This document shows, one piece after another, positions 18,268 through 25,874 of a DNA stretch of 64,000 bases. Source of the stretch: Lihuaxuella thermophila (GTDB lineage Bacteria > Bacillota > Bacilli > Thermoactinomycetales > Thermoactinomycetaceae); NCBI RefSeq assembly GCF_900110165.1, contig NZ_FOCQ01000014.1, positions 1-64,000 of the forward strand. The letters run 5' to 3'. A program made the position numbers and the translations under genes. Numbering within the stretch: the first letter of the stretch is position 1; each line of letters starts with the position of its first letter. A model generated the notes under the pieces. That model did not search any database. It had not been told where the DNA came from and was given only the letters and a program-made list of their open reading frames with translations.

Positions 18268-19352
18268 TCTGCTCATCTTGTGCCTGATATCGGGTTGTTG
18301 GGATCTGGATGATTTGAGGGATGTCCGCCTGATTTATGCGATTGCCTTAGACTCCGTTCCTGAGGGGAGATTAAAAATGACTGGGGTCATTCGGGAAACA
18401 CGGTCCCGAAGAGCAACCCGTTAATGAAGTTTACTCGGCAGTGGGATACACGCCACGCAATACCCGGGATCAGCTGGGGAAGCAAATTTCGGGACGAGTT
18501 CGGACTTATAAAAACCGGATTCTGCTCTTCGGCGAAGCTCTGGCGAAAAAGAATATCTACCCTTACCTGGATGTCTTTTACCGGGATCCCAGAGCTTCGC
18601 TCAATGCGCGGATTGCTGTCGTACAAGGAAAGGCTGAGGATATTTTACATCTCGGAAAAGTGGGGAACACGTTAATTGGGCAGCATCTGGACGAATTGAT
18701 TGAGAGCGCGGAAAATTTGACCATGGTTCCCCGTGAAAACGTGCAATTGATCTGCCCGGTGATGCTGGACCCGGGACAGGATTTTGCCCTCCCCTACCTG
18801 AAATTATCACCGGATAAAAATGGGGTGGCCATAGTCGGAACGGCCATGTTTCATGGTTCCCGGATGACCGGTTCGTTGAACGTCGACGAGTCGAGGTTAT
18901 TTCTTTTAATGATGAATGGGATCGGTCAAGAGGCCCGGATGACCAAAATGATCCACCCCGGTGAAAGATCACCCGGCGGGTATATCACCATCGACGTACT
19001 CCGCCGCACCAAAAGGGATATGAAAGTCAAAATCAATCCGGATGGAGAGGTGGATGTGTGGGTTGATGTGTCCCTGCAAGCCGAGGTGGAGGAATATCCC
19101 CGGGATCAGCTGAACGAGCCGAATATGTTGGATAAGCTGGGGAAGCAATTGTCCGCCATCCTGACCGATGATGCCCGCAAACTGATCGCAAAAATGCAGC
19201 GTGCCCGGTTTGACGGATTTGGTGTGGGGCGGGAGTTGATTGCTTTTCACCCTGAGGTTTGGAAGAAGAAAAATTGGGACCGGGATTATCCCAAGGTCCG
19301 TTTTCATCCCCAGGTTGAAGTGGAACTGGTCCGCAGCGGGATCATCAATTAA
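18236..19352 (+). pseudogene. gerAC: GerA-family germination receptor C subunit, frameshifted near 18400
   Basis: From ATG 18236 the product has a lipoprotein signal (LLILCLISGCWDLDDLRDV, lipobox ISGC) and continues to KMTGVIRET, then runs to a stop at 18422-18424. The next frame carries the rest without a break (GPEEQPVNEVYSAVGYTPRN, then GRVRTYKNRILLFGEALAKK through the Ger(x)C domain to 19352). The change falls in ACACGGTCCC at about 18398-18406; one missing or two extra bases would join GVIRET to PEEQPVNEV. Without an intact C lipoprotein the receptor is expected to be non-functional, unless this is a sequencing error. Confidence 0.85.
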
Positions 19353-19858
19353 CAGACAGACGATTGGAAAGTGTCGGGTAGAGCAGGCCAATTTTGTCCC
19401 TGTCCTGTCAGGGCCTAACCCACGGGGTTTGAAATCGGTCTGCTCTGTCAATCGCAAGGCTATGGCCTCAACTCGACTATGTTCTACAAACTTGTCGACG
19501 TTTTCAATTAAATCGATATTTTTTCATGTAATCCCTTCTCTGTGCGGGTATTCAAAAGTATCATAAGGACGAGGGGGAAGAGATTGACAGACACAGGTGA
19601 CCTTTAAGGCACGAATGAGGTCGAGCTTCACATCAGTGTTTGGGGGGAGAGTCCCAGTCCCAAAAAGCAGGTTTCCAAGGAGAAAAACCCGGGATTGCGA
19701 GCCGCCTGTCCTGCCGGCATCGATCTCCGAATCGTTCCGGGAGTACATGTCAGCAATTCGAAGGGCTCTCTGCCAATGGGATATTCCGGGGTGGAGTACA
19801 CGAAGATTGGGCGTTTACACGGATTTTGTAATCTTGAAAACGCGGTAAGGTGAAAGCG
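19353..19858. other. Intergenic region with an uncharacterised open frame
   Basis: No recognised gene. One plus-strand frame is open from about 19608 to 19853 (EVELHISVWGESPSPKKQVS..., ending NLENAV) but has no start codon with a ribosome site, and I recognise no family. The first 200 bases contain stops in every frame. It may be the remnant of a gene or chance. Confidence 0.35.
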
Positions 19859-20251
19859 ATGAAGGTAACAGGATTCAATCATCTCACGATTCGTGTGAGT
19901 GATCTGAATAAGAGCCTGTCGTTCTACTGTGATGTGTTAGGGATGAAGCAGGTCCATCTCGGACGGACGGATGCCTACCTCGAGTGGGGGGATGCCTGGA
20001 TCTGCCTCTTGGAAAAAGGGGGTCACAAGCAACCGGAGGAGTCATGGCTCGGAGTGGATCATGTCGCCTTCAGTATCCGGGAGGAACATTTTGCGGAAGC
20101 GGTGCAACTTCTCAAAGAAAACCAGGTTCCCGTCATCAGGGGGCCGTTGGAACGGGGCGGAGGGCTCTCGATCCAATTTCTCGATCCGGACGGAACGGTC
20201 CTGGAATTGTTTACGGGGAGCCTGGAAAGGAGGATGAAAGTCTGGAAATGA
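19859..20251 (+). CDS. VOC-family protein resembling FosA/FosB thiol transferases
   Basis: A 130-residue single VOC module pair. The metal ligands expected for the Fos/glyoxalase I fold are present: His in FNHLTIRV (~7), His in GVDHVAFS (~65) and Glu in TVLELFTGSL (~113). The end LELFTGSLERRM closely resembles FosA/FosB enzymes, which open fosfomycin by glutathione or bacillithiol addition. A FosB-like bacillithiol transferase is plausible, but other VOC dioxygenases look similar. ATG 19859 has AAGGTG upstream; a GTG at 19850 would sit inside that site. Confidence 0.75.
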   Translation: MKVTGFNHLTIRVSDLNKSLSFYCDVLGMKQVHLGRTDAYLEWGDAWICLLEKGGHKQPEESWLGVDHVAFSIREEHFAEAVQLLKENQVPVIRGPLERGGGLSIQFLDPDGTVLELFTGSLERRMKVWK

Positions 20252-20355
20252 TTTCATCTCCCCGTCCAGCACGCTCTTTTTGCAATATGAAGGCAATGGA
20301 ACGGAAAGGATGATCCGTGGTTTCTATATTGTAAGGGCATTTGAGGAGGAGAAAC

Positions 20356-21264
20356 ATGCGAATCGCAATGACCGGTGCAACCGGATTGGTTGGAACGGAG
20401 CTGGCCGAAAAACTGTCCGCCAACGGACATCAAATCACAAATGTAACCCGTGGACAAAAAGGAGAAAAAGGGTTTGACCCTGTAGTGAGGTGGAACCCGG
20501 AGCGCGATGAAATCGACCCGGAAGGACTTGAGGGGCATGAGGTGGTGATTCACCTGGCAGGCGAAAATATCGCGAGCGGGCGCTGGACGGAGCGGAAAAA
20601 GAAACGCATCCTCTCCAGCCGGGTGGAGGGAACGGCTTTGTTATGCCAAACACTGGCCCGGCTCAAGCAACGGCCAAAGGTGCTTCTGTCGGCTTCCGCG
20701 ATCGGCTATTACGGACTTCATCCGGCTGATGTTGACCTGGATGAGACCAGTCCTGCCGGAGATGACTTTTTGGCACGCGTTTGTGTGGAATGGGAAAAAG
20801 CGACACAGGTGGCAAAAGAAGCGGGCATTCGCGTCGTCAACATGCGCTTTGGCATGATCTTGAGCCGAAAAGGGGGCGCGATGGCCAAGATGCTGCCTGC
20901 TTTCCGCCTGGGAGCCGGCGGGAAAATCGGTGATGGCAAGCAGATCATCAGTTGGGTCGCGCTGGATGAGATCCCCCCCATCATCGAACATCTCATGAAA
21001 GAAGAATCGATCTCCGGACCGGTCAACGTGGTCAGCCCCCGGCCAGTTTCCAATGAAATGTTTACCAGCCTGTTGGGCGAGGTGCTGCACAGGCCTGCTT
21101 TCATCCCTTTGCCCGCCAGGGTCGCACGGATGTTGTTCGGGGAAATGGCGGACGCACTTTTACTGGGCGGGAGCCGGGTGCTGCCCCGGCGGTTGCTGGA
21201 CAGCGGCTACCGGTTTGCCTATGCCGACTTAAAGGAAACGCTTCAACATCTTTTACAGAAATGA
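20356..21264 (+). CDS. TIGR01777/YfhF-like SDR epimerase
   Basis: A 302-residue extended-SDR-like protein with N-terminal MRIAMTGATGLVGTELAEKL (TGxxGxxG NAD(P) motif) and VIHLAGENIASGRW, the signature of the TIGR01777/DUF1731 family (yfhF, SDR39U1, SulA-like). SAIGYYG gives the active-site tyrosine region. A C-terminal DUF1731 segment includes LLGGSRVLPRRLLDSGYRF. The physiological reaction is not established; annotation as sugar epimerase is only by similarity. ATG 20356 follows GAGGAGGAG. Confidence 0.9.
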   Translation: MRIAMTGATGLVGTELAEKLSANGHQITNVTRGQKGEKGFDPVVRWNPERDEIDPEGLEGHEVVIHLAGENIASGRWTERKKKRILSSRVEGTALLCQTLARLKQRPKVLLSASAIGYYGLHPADVDLDETSPAGDDFLARVCVEWEKATQVAKEAGIRVVNMRFGMILSRKGGAMAKMLPAFRLGAGGKIGDGKQIISWVALDEIPPIIEHLMKEESISGPVNVVSPRPVSNEMFTSLLGEVLHRPAFIPLPARVARMLFGEMADALLLGGSRVLPRRLLDSGYRFAYADLKETLQHLLQK

Positions 21265-21309
21265 CTTTTGCCGGGGAGTTGCAAATTACTGGAGAGAGGA
21301 GTCGTTTGC

Positions 21310-21783
21310 ATGGAAAACCAACCAGGCGGTCTATCGTTCCGCCGGGCTCAACCGGCCGAGGCTCCCATACTGAGCGAAATTGCTTTCAGGTCGAAAGCCT
21401 ATTGGGGGTATGATGCAGAGTTCATGGCAAAGGCCCGGGAGGAGCTGGTCATTACGGCAGAAGCGGTCCGGACCAATCTGATCTACACGGCTGTCTCCGA
21501 TGAACAGCGGATTCTGGGCTTTTACGAATTGACGGGTCATCCGCCTGTTATCAAGTTGAGCGCGCTGTTTATAGATCCCGCCGTCATTCGGAGGGGGATC
21601 GGCCGGAAATTATTTGCACATGCGCTTAAGATAGCGCGAAAAATGGGAGCGAAAAAGTTGCTCATCGACAGTGACCCCAATGCCAAAGGGTTTTATGAGT
21701 CGATGGGAGCCGTACAGATGGGAGAAGTCCCCTCCGGTTCCATCCCCGGGAGAATGCTCCCTTTGCTGGAAATTGAAATTTGA
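21310..21783 (+). CDS. GNAT-family N-acetyltransferase
   Basis: A 157-residue GNAT protein with the acetyl-CoA-binding motif A (LSALFIDPAVIRRGIGRKLF, containing RRGIGR) and a C-terminal NAKGFYESMGAVQMGEVPSG. The substrate is unknown. ATG 21310 follows GAGAGGAG. It is co-directional with, and 45 bases downstream of, the SDR gene, so likely in the same transcript. Confidence 0.9.
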   Translation: MENQPGGLSFRRAQPAEAPILSEIAFRSKAYWGYDAEFMAKAREELVITAEAVRTNLIYTAVSDEQRILGFYELTGHPPVIKLSALFIDPAVIRRGIGRKLFAHALKIARKMGAKKLLIDSDPNAKGFYESMGAVQMGEVPSGSIPGRMLPLLEIEI

Positions 21784-22019
21784 CGATTCCTCATCCGCAG
21801 GGGATTCTAGTGTAACCTCTTCTGCTGAAGAGAAAATGACCAAACAACCCCGGGGGACACGCGGTTCAAAAAGCTTTTTCGTTGCTGCGTCTCAAGTTAG
21901 ACTTCCACCTAGCCGGATCGTACACATCATTTTTTGTGCATGTAAGATGATGGGCTAAGCGCGCAACCGACGACATCTTACCACCGGAACATATGTTTGT
22001 AAAGTGATTGAAAAAATAA

Positions 22020-22126
22020 TCGGACTTGCGAGAGGGATGAACCCGCCCCCGTCCGACGGAAGTGCCAGTGGTACTTTAGCTCTCATCGATCGATAAAGCT
22101 GAGGGCTTTTCTCACTCGCAAAGTTA
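22020..22126. ncRNA. Candidate structured RNA, family unknown
   Basis: The ends pair (ACTTGCGAG at 22024-22032 with CTCGCAAAGT at 22115-22124). Inside are further complementary pieces: CCG/CGG around the TCCGA segment, GTGCC/GGTAC, and AGCTCTCA with TGAGGGCT. The nested layout over ~105 bases suggests an RNA or mobile-element end. It matches no riboswitch class I know, and the strand is undetermined. Confidence 0.3.
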
Positions 22127-22448
22127 TACAGAAGCTTCATTTACATGCCTATTTTTTTGTGATAAGGAAACATTTCTGTTTGCCAATAATATATTTAAAT
22201 TTAATAAAAAGTATGTTCTGATTAACATCCTAAATCTTCTAATAATAAATATTTGAGAAGTGTTATATAAAATTTTAAATCTAACCCCCTTTGCTAACAT
22301 GAGAATTACATCATGAGCAACAGGGTTTAAGAAACAAAACTATTTGTCGCAAACAACGGCTATTCATGTTTTTGGGAAAAGAAAAGTTATTTCAAGCAAA
22401 TGAATGAGTTGATAAAAAAATTGAATCTGTGAAAAAGATTAAATCATA

Positions 22449-22476
22449 TTGAAAATAAACGAGGATTATGTAATAT
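22449..22476 (+). promoter_or_regulatory. Candidate sigma-A promoter of the sortase/T4SS locus
   Basis: TTGAAA and TAATAT separated by 16 bases lie 250 bases before the LPQTA gene, giving a long leader. This is the best box pair upstream of the locus. Confidence 0.35.
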
Positions 22477-22730
22477 TATAGGAAAAGAACCGCAAATAAT
22501 GACAAGGCAGCTGTCGTATTCCAACGAAGAAATCGAACGGATCGCCCGTTTTTTATACTGTCACCTGCGATTTTTTGTCGATTCTCCGTCTCTCTTTTGA
22601 AGGATTTGCCGATGGGGACCCGGGTGTCAGGTTTAAAAAAACCGCAGCAAAATCGCTACTACATACCGAAAAAGATGAGAACAGCCATTAAGCGAGATGT
22701 TGAATCCCACCAAAGGAGGGCGCGGTCTTC

Positions 22731-23681
22731 ATGAAAGACCCGAGACAGATTGTTGATGCCTTTCGCACGGATGTTCGGTCGAGAAATATATATAATGACC
22801 TGCTCAGGCAATTTGATTTGGAAAGGCCCAACCGGCGCCGCAACCGCAGAAAATTTCGGCCGCTCGGAAATCAGGGCCTCAGCAACACGGCGATCATGTC
22901 TCTTTGTTTGGTGACGGGATTGGCGGCCGGAGTCGGCACCGCTTCGGCGGATGATGAATTTATTCCGGAACAGGCACCTTTTGACCAGCCTCCCAGCAAG
23001 GTGAAAATAGACGAAGAAAAGCCCGCACCGAATGAGCGGAAAGTAGAAAGGAACCTGACCCGTTCCCCGCATCGGGAGTTGGAAAAGAAGGAGCCGGTAA
23101 GAGTCCCGAAAAGCAAAGATGTTCCTCCGGCCGAACGCGCAGACAGAACCGGGGAACTTGCTTCCGGCCATTCAGGTGGAAAAGCGGAGAAACCGCCGTC
23201 CCGAAAAGAAGAAACCAAACAGCCGGCCGGTGAGATCAAGCAGGAAGTGAAAAAAGAGAGACAACAGGCGGCTGAACATAAAGCGGAGTCCCGTGTTCCG
23301 CAGAGAAGCAGTCAGCGGGACGTTCAGCCTGAACATTCCTCTGTAAACGAAAATGTGAAGGAAGCATTTAAAGAAGTACGGAAGGGAACAAGAACCGGGA
23401 AACGGGCGGGTGAGGATATATCAGAACCTTCGAAAAATGCCGGGAGCCAAGGTTTGAAGCAAGCACCGGATTCAAATCCGGCTCATCTGGCCGTGTCGGG
23501 TGCAGCTGACAAATCCCAGTCCGTTAGCCATGCTCAAGGAACGGCGATACCCAAAACTGAGCAAGGAGGAAAGCTTCCGCAAACGGCTGGCAATGATCTG
23601 AACGGAGTGATTGTCGGCAGCGGGGCAGCCCTTTTGGGAGCTCTTTATGCTTTAAGGCGGGGCAAGGAGAAAAAATCTTGA
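22731..23681 (+). CDS. Sortase-anchored surface protein with LPQTA motif
   Basis: A 316-residue secreted protein. The N-terminus has an unusually long polar region (~50 residues, RRRNRRKFRPLGNQG) before the hydrophobic core TAIMSLCLVTGLAAGVGT and a cleavage site near TASADD. The mature part is Lys/Glu/Pro-rich, hydrophilic and probably disordered, a wall-spanning stalk. The C-terminus is a cell-wall sorting signal: LPQTA at 282-286, hydrophobic VIVGSGAALLGALYAL and RRGKEKK tail. LPxTA is the motif used by class D sortases, and such a sortase is encoded immediately downstream (TTGA overlap). It may be an adhesin or wall-embedded part of the secretion machine. AAAGGAGGGCG precedes the ATG. Confidence 0.88.
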   Translation: MKDPRQIVDAFRTDVRSRNIYNDLLRQFDLERPNRRRNRRKFRPLGNQGLSNTAIMSLCLVTGLAAGVGTASADDEFIPEQAPFDQPPSKVKIDEEKPAPNERKVERNLTRSPHRELEKKEPVRVPKSKDVPPAERADRTGELASGHSGGKAEKPPSRKEETKQPAGEIKQEVKKERQQAAEHKAESRVPQRSSQRDVQPEHSSVNENVKEAFKEVRKGTRTGKRAGEDISEPSKNAGSQGLKQAPDSNPAHLAVSGAADKSQSVSHAQGTAIPKTEQGGKLPQTAGNDLNGVIVGSGAALLGALYALRRGKEKKS

Positions 23682-24310
23682 AGCCGGACCGGATCATTGC
23701 GTTCGGATTGGTGACGCTCGGTGTGGCCTATGCGAGTTACTCCGGCGTCAACTATTATCAAAAGCTGCAAGTTGTCGAAGAAGCCCGGCCTGCGGGGCAG
23801 GCGACAGCTACCCATGCAGTACAAGCATCCTCGACAGCCGATCAGGCATGGGTCGTCGTGCCTCCGGAGAATCGTCCGAAACAAGGTGAGCATTTTGCCG
23901 ATCTGATCATTCCGAGATTAAACGCCAAGATGCCCGTGATCGAAGGAACACATGAAGATGAACTGGCCCGGGGAGTCGGGCATTATGCGGGAAGCGTTCT
24001 GCCGGGCGAACCGGACAATGCGGTTTTGTCCGGCCACCGGGACACCGTTTTCCGCCGGATGGGTGAATTAAAAAAAGGTGATGAACTGCAGGTGGTCACC
24101 GGGCAAGGCACCTTTGTGTATGTCATCACCAAAATGTGGATAACCGAACCGGATGACCGCACGGTTATCGTTCCGCATGGCAAGCCTGTACTTACGCTGA
24201 CGACCTGTTATCCGTTCTCATATCTCGGGCCGGCTCCAAAGAGGTATATAATCCAATCCGTACTCAAAGAAAAAATCAGCGAAGCGTCTGAGAAACAGCG
24301 AGGAGGATGA
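23678..24310 (+). CDS. srtD: Class D sortase
   Basis: A 210-residue transpeptidase with one N-terminal membrane anchor (ITAFGL-type segment, FGLVTLGVAYASYSGV). Catalytic residues are His120 (VLSGHRDTVF), Cys177 (LTLTTCYPFSY) and Arg189 (APKRYII). The TLTTC motif and short N-anchored architecture fit class D. It should cleave LPQTA of the preceding product between Thr and Ala and link it to peptidoglycan. The start is TTG 23678 with AAGGAG eight bases upstream; the TTGA overlap couples it to its substrate gene. Confidence 0.92.
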   Translation: MKPDRIIAFGLVTLGVAYASYSGVNYYQKLQVVEEARPAGQATATHAVQASSTADQAWVVVPPENRPKQGEHFADLIIPRLNAKMPVIEGTHEDELARGVGHYAGSVLPGEPDNAVLSGHRDTVFRRMGELKKGDELQVVTGQGTFVYVITKMWITEPDDRTVIVPHGKPVLTLTTCYPFSYLGPAPKRYIIQSVLKEKISEASEKQRGG

Positions 24311-24312
24311 GA

Positions 24313-25215
24313 ATGGAACGGTCGACAATTCGAAGGCGGGTCTTACGAATCGGGTTTTGGGGGTTGATCCTTTATACCGCTCTCAGCACAACACTGGTCT
24401 GGGCGATTCAGTTGGGGATGATTCCCATTCCCGAACGCCCGAAGGTGGTCGCGGAGCAACCGGAGCAGAAAACGGAGGGCTCTGCTTTAAGCGAGACGGC
24501 ATTTACTGAACAATTCGTGCGGGAATACCTGTTGTGGACGCAGGGAATGGAAGAATCCCGTGCAGAACGATTAAAGCCGTTTTGGAAACCGCGCATGGAT
24601 GTGCAGGGAGGACTCGATTTTAAGAGATCAGGGTGGAATTCCTATGCGCAACATGTGAATGTATGGGAGATCCGGGAGCGCAAGGACGGATCGGGCATTA
24701 AGGATGTCACCGTGTTTGCTGAAACCATCCTGACCAGAGCGGACAACCAGAAAGAGCAAAAACGGGTGGACCGTTATCTGATTGTACCGATCAAAAAAGC
24801 GGGTTCCTCGTATCTGGTCGTGGAAGTGCCGCACTTGATCGCTCCGCCGGTTGCCTCTGTCCCGGATGAACCGGAGACGGAAGAGAAGAAGGGCGAAAGC
24901 GTCAGTGAAGAAGTGCGGGGGCAAATCGAGCAGTTCATGAAATCTTTTTGGAAAGTATATACCACGGGAGAACCCCAGGAAATCGCCTACTTCCGCAAAG
25001 ACAATCAGCCTCATTCGGGACTTGCCGGAATCTTGAGCTTCATGGAGATGAAAAATCTGTCCGTCTACCAGGAAGGACAAGAAGTGCGGGCAGAGTGTGA
25101 TGTCTTGTTGGAAGATTTGGCATCCGGCGCGCACGTCACTTATCACTATACCTTTTATCTCGTGCAAGATGGTGACCGTTGGTATGTTGTGAGAATGGGA
25201 CAAGGAGAGGAGTAA
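24313..25215 (+). CDS. TcpC/ConB-like conjugation scaffold (VirB8-like)
   Basis: A 300-residue bitopic membrane protein. One N-terminal helix (FWGLILYTALSTTLVWAIQL) is followed by two NTF2-like extracellular domains: FVREYLLWTQGMEESRAERL with DVTVFAETILTRADNQKEQKR, then QIEQFMKSFWKVYTTGEPQE with TYHYTFYLVQDGDRWYVVRM. This tandem layout is that of TcpC of pCW3 and ConB of ICEBs1, which assemble the conjugation channel. ATG 24313 has AGGAGG at suitable spacing; the upstream ATG 24307 overlaps that site. It follows srtD directly. Confidence 0.85.
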   Translation: MERSTIRRRVLRIGFWGLILYTALSTTLVWAIQLGMIPIPERPKVVAEQPEQKTEGSALSETAFTEQFVREYLLWTQGMEESRAERLKPFWKPRMDVQGGLDFKRSGWNSYAQHVNVWEIRERKDGSGIKDVTVFAETILTRADNQKEQKRVDRYLIVPIKKAGSSYLVVEVPHLIAPPVASVPDEPETEEKKGESVSEEVRGQIEQFMKSFWKVYTTGEPQEIAYFRKDNQPHSGLAGILSFMEMKNLSVYQEGQEVRAECDVLLEDLASGAHVTYHYTFYLVQDGDRWYVVRMGQGEE

Positions 25216-25218
25216 CCG

Positions 25219-25479
25219 ATGGATACTTACATGTTATGGATGTTGGCTGAAGGCCCGGGCAAAAAGCTGCAAGAAACCCTGGGCGGGGAGATTGGCTCCC
25301 TTTTCTTCCTGGCCGTTATTTTCATCAGCCTGACCTTGTTTTGGAAAAGAGCATTTACGGCCTTTTTGGGTTTTGCTCTCTTCGCGATGCTGGTCAGCGT
25401 GTTCATCTTCCAGCCTGAACTGGTGCAAAGGCTTGGTTCTGACGGATTTAGATGGTTGTTTGAGGCGTACCTGAGATGA
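25219..25479 (+). CDS. Small T4SS membrane protein (ConC position)
   Basis: An 86-residue protein with two or three hydrophobic segments (LFFLAVIFISLTLFWKRAF; AFLGFALFAMLVSVFIF). It sits where ConC and other small membrane components lie in ICEBs1-like conjugation operons, between the VirB8-like and TcpE-like genes. I assign it only by size, topology and position. Its stop overlaps the next start (ATGA). Confidence 0.65.
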   Translation: MDTYMLWMLAEGPGKKLQETLGGEIGSLFFLAVIFISLTLFWKRAFTAFLGFALFAMLVSVFIFQPELVQRLGSDGFRWLFEAYLR

Positions 25480-25874
25480 AGCAGATCCGCGTTTACAACC
25501 AGGTTTTTCGCATTGAGAAAACGGTTTACTCCATTCAGGGAGTCAACCTTCCCCTGCCGGTTTCTTACCGTCAGTTGGCTTTTTTCGTCGGAACCTTGGT
25601 TCTTATGGTTGTGTTGAATAAATTCCCCCCCATCAGTTGGGTGGATTACTTCCTTATCAAGTTTGTGGGAATTCCGGCGGTTGTGGCCTGGTTTTTTACC
25701 AGAAAAACGCTGGATGGAAAAGCGCCGCACCGCTTTATCTTAAGATATGTGGAACATTTTTTCAGCCCGCATCACTTTGCGCGTTATCGGGAAATCGAAA
25801 AGCCCGGAGGCAACTGTTATCAATATGAAGGCGAAGTAGCATACCGACTGACACCCGGAGGTGATTCCAAGTGA
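25476..25874 (+). CDS. tcpE: TcpE/ConD-family conjugal transfer protein
   Basis: A 132-residue protein with the TcpE pattern: a short cytoplasmic start (YNQVFRIEKTVYSIQGVNLP), two adjacent helices (LAFFVGTLVLMVVLNKFPPI; FLIKFVGIPAVVAWFFTR), then DGKAPHRFILRYVEHFF. TcpE/ConD are VirB3-like membrane parts that associate with the VirB4 ATPase. Coupling by ATGA upstream and GTGA downstream fits a stoichiometric complex with that ATPase. Confidence 0.87.
   Translation: MKQIRVYNQVFRIEKTVYSIQGVNLPLPVSYRQLAFFVGTLVLMVVLNKFPPISWVDYFLIKFVGIPAVVAWFFTRKTLDGKAPHRFILRYVEHFFSPHHFARYREIEKPGGNCYQYEGEVAYRLTPGGDSK

Larger units (their letters stand above)
21784..22730. other. Long AT-rich intergenic region left of the secretion locus
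   Basis: No protein gene is supported. A structured element lies at 22020-22126, and a promoter-like pair (TTGAAA 22449-22454, TAATAT 22471-22476) is present. Positions 22140-22480 are markedly AT-rich compared with the flanks, as often seen at the boundary of acquired DNA. A short hairpin (AACGG/CCGTT, 22535-22553) followed by T6 might act as an attenuator in the leader of the LPQTA-protein gene. Confidence 0.45.

Noticed and set aside
22480-22730. c-di-GMP riboswitch in the leader of the LPQTA gene
   Set aside because: Fragments such as CCGCAAAT resemble the class, but the conserved core and tetraloop receptor are not present.
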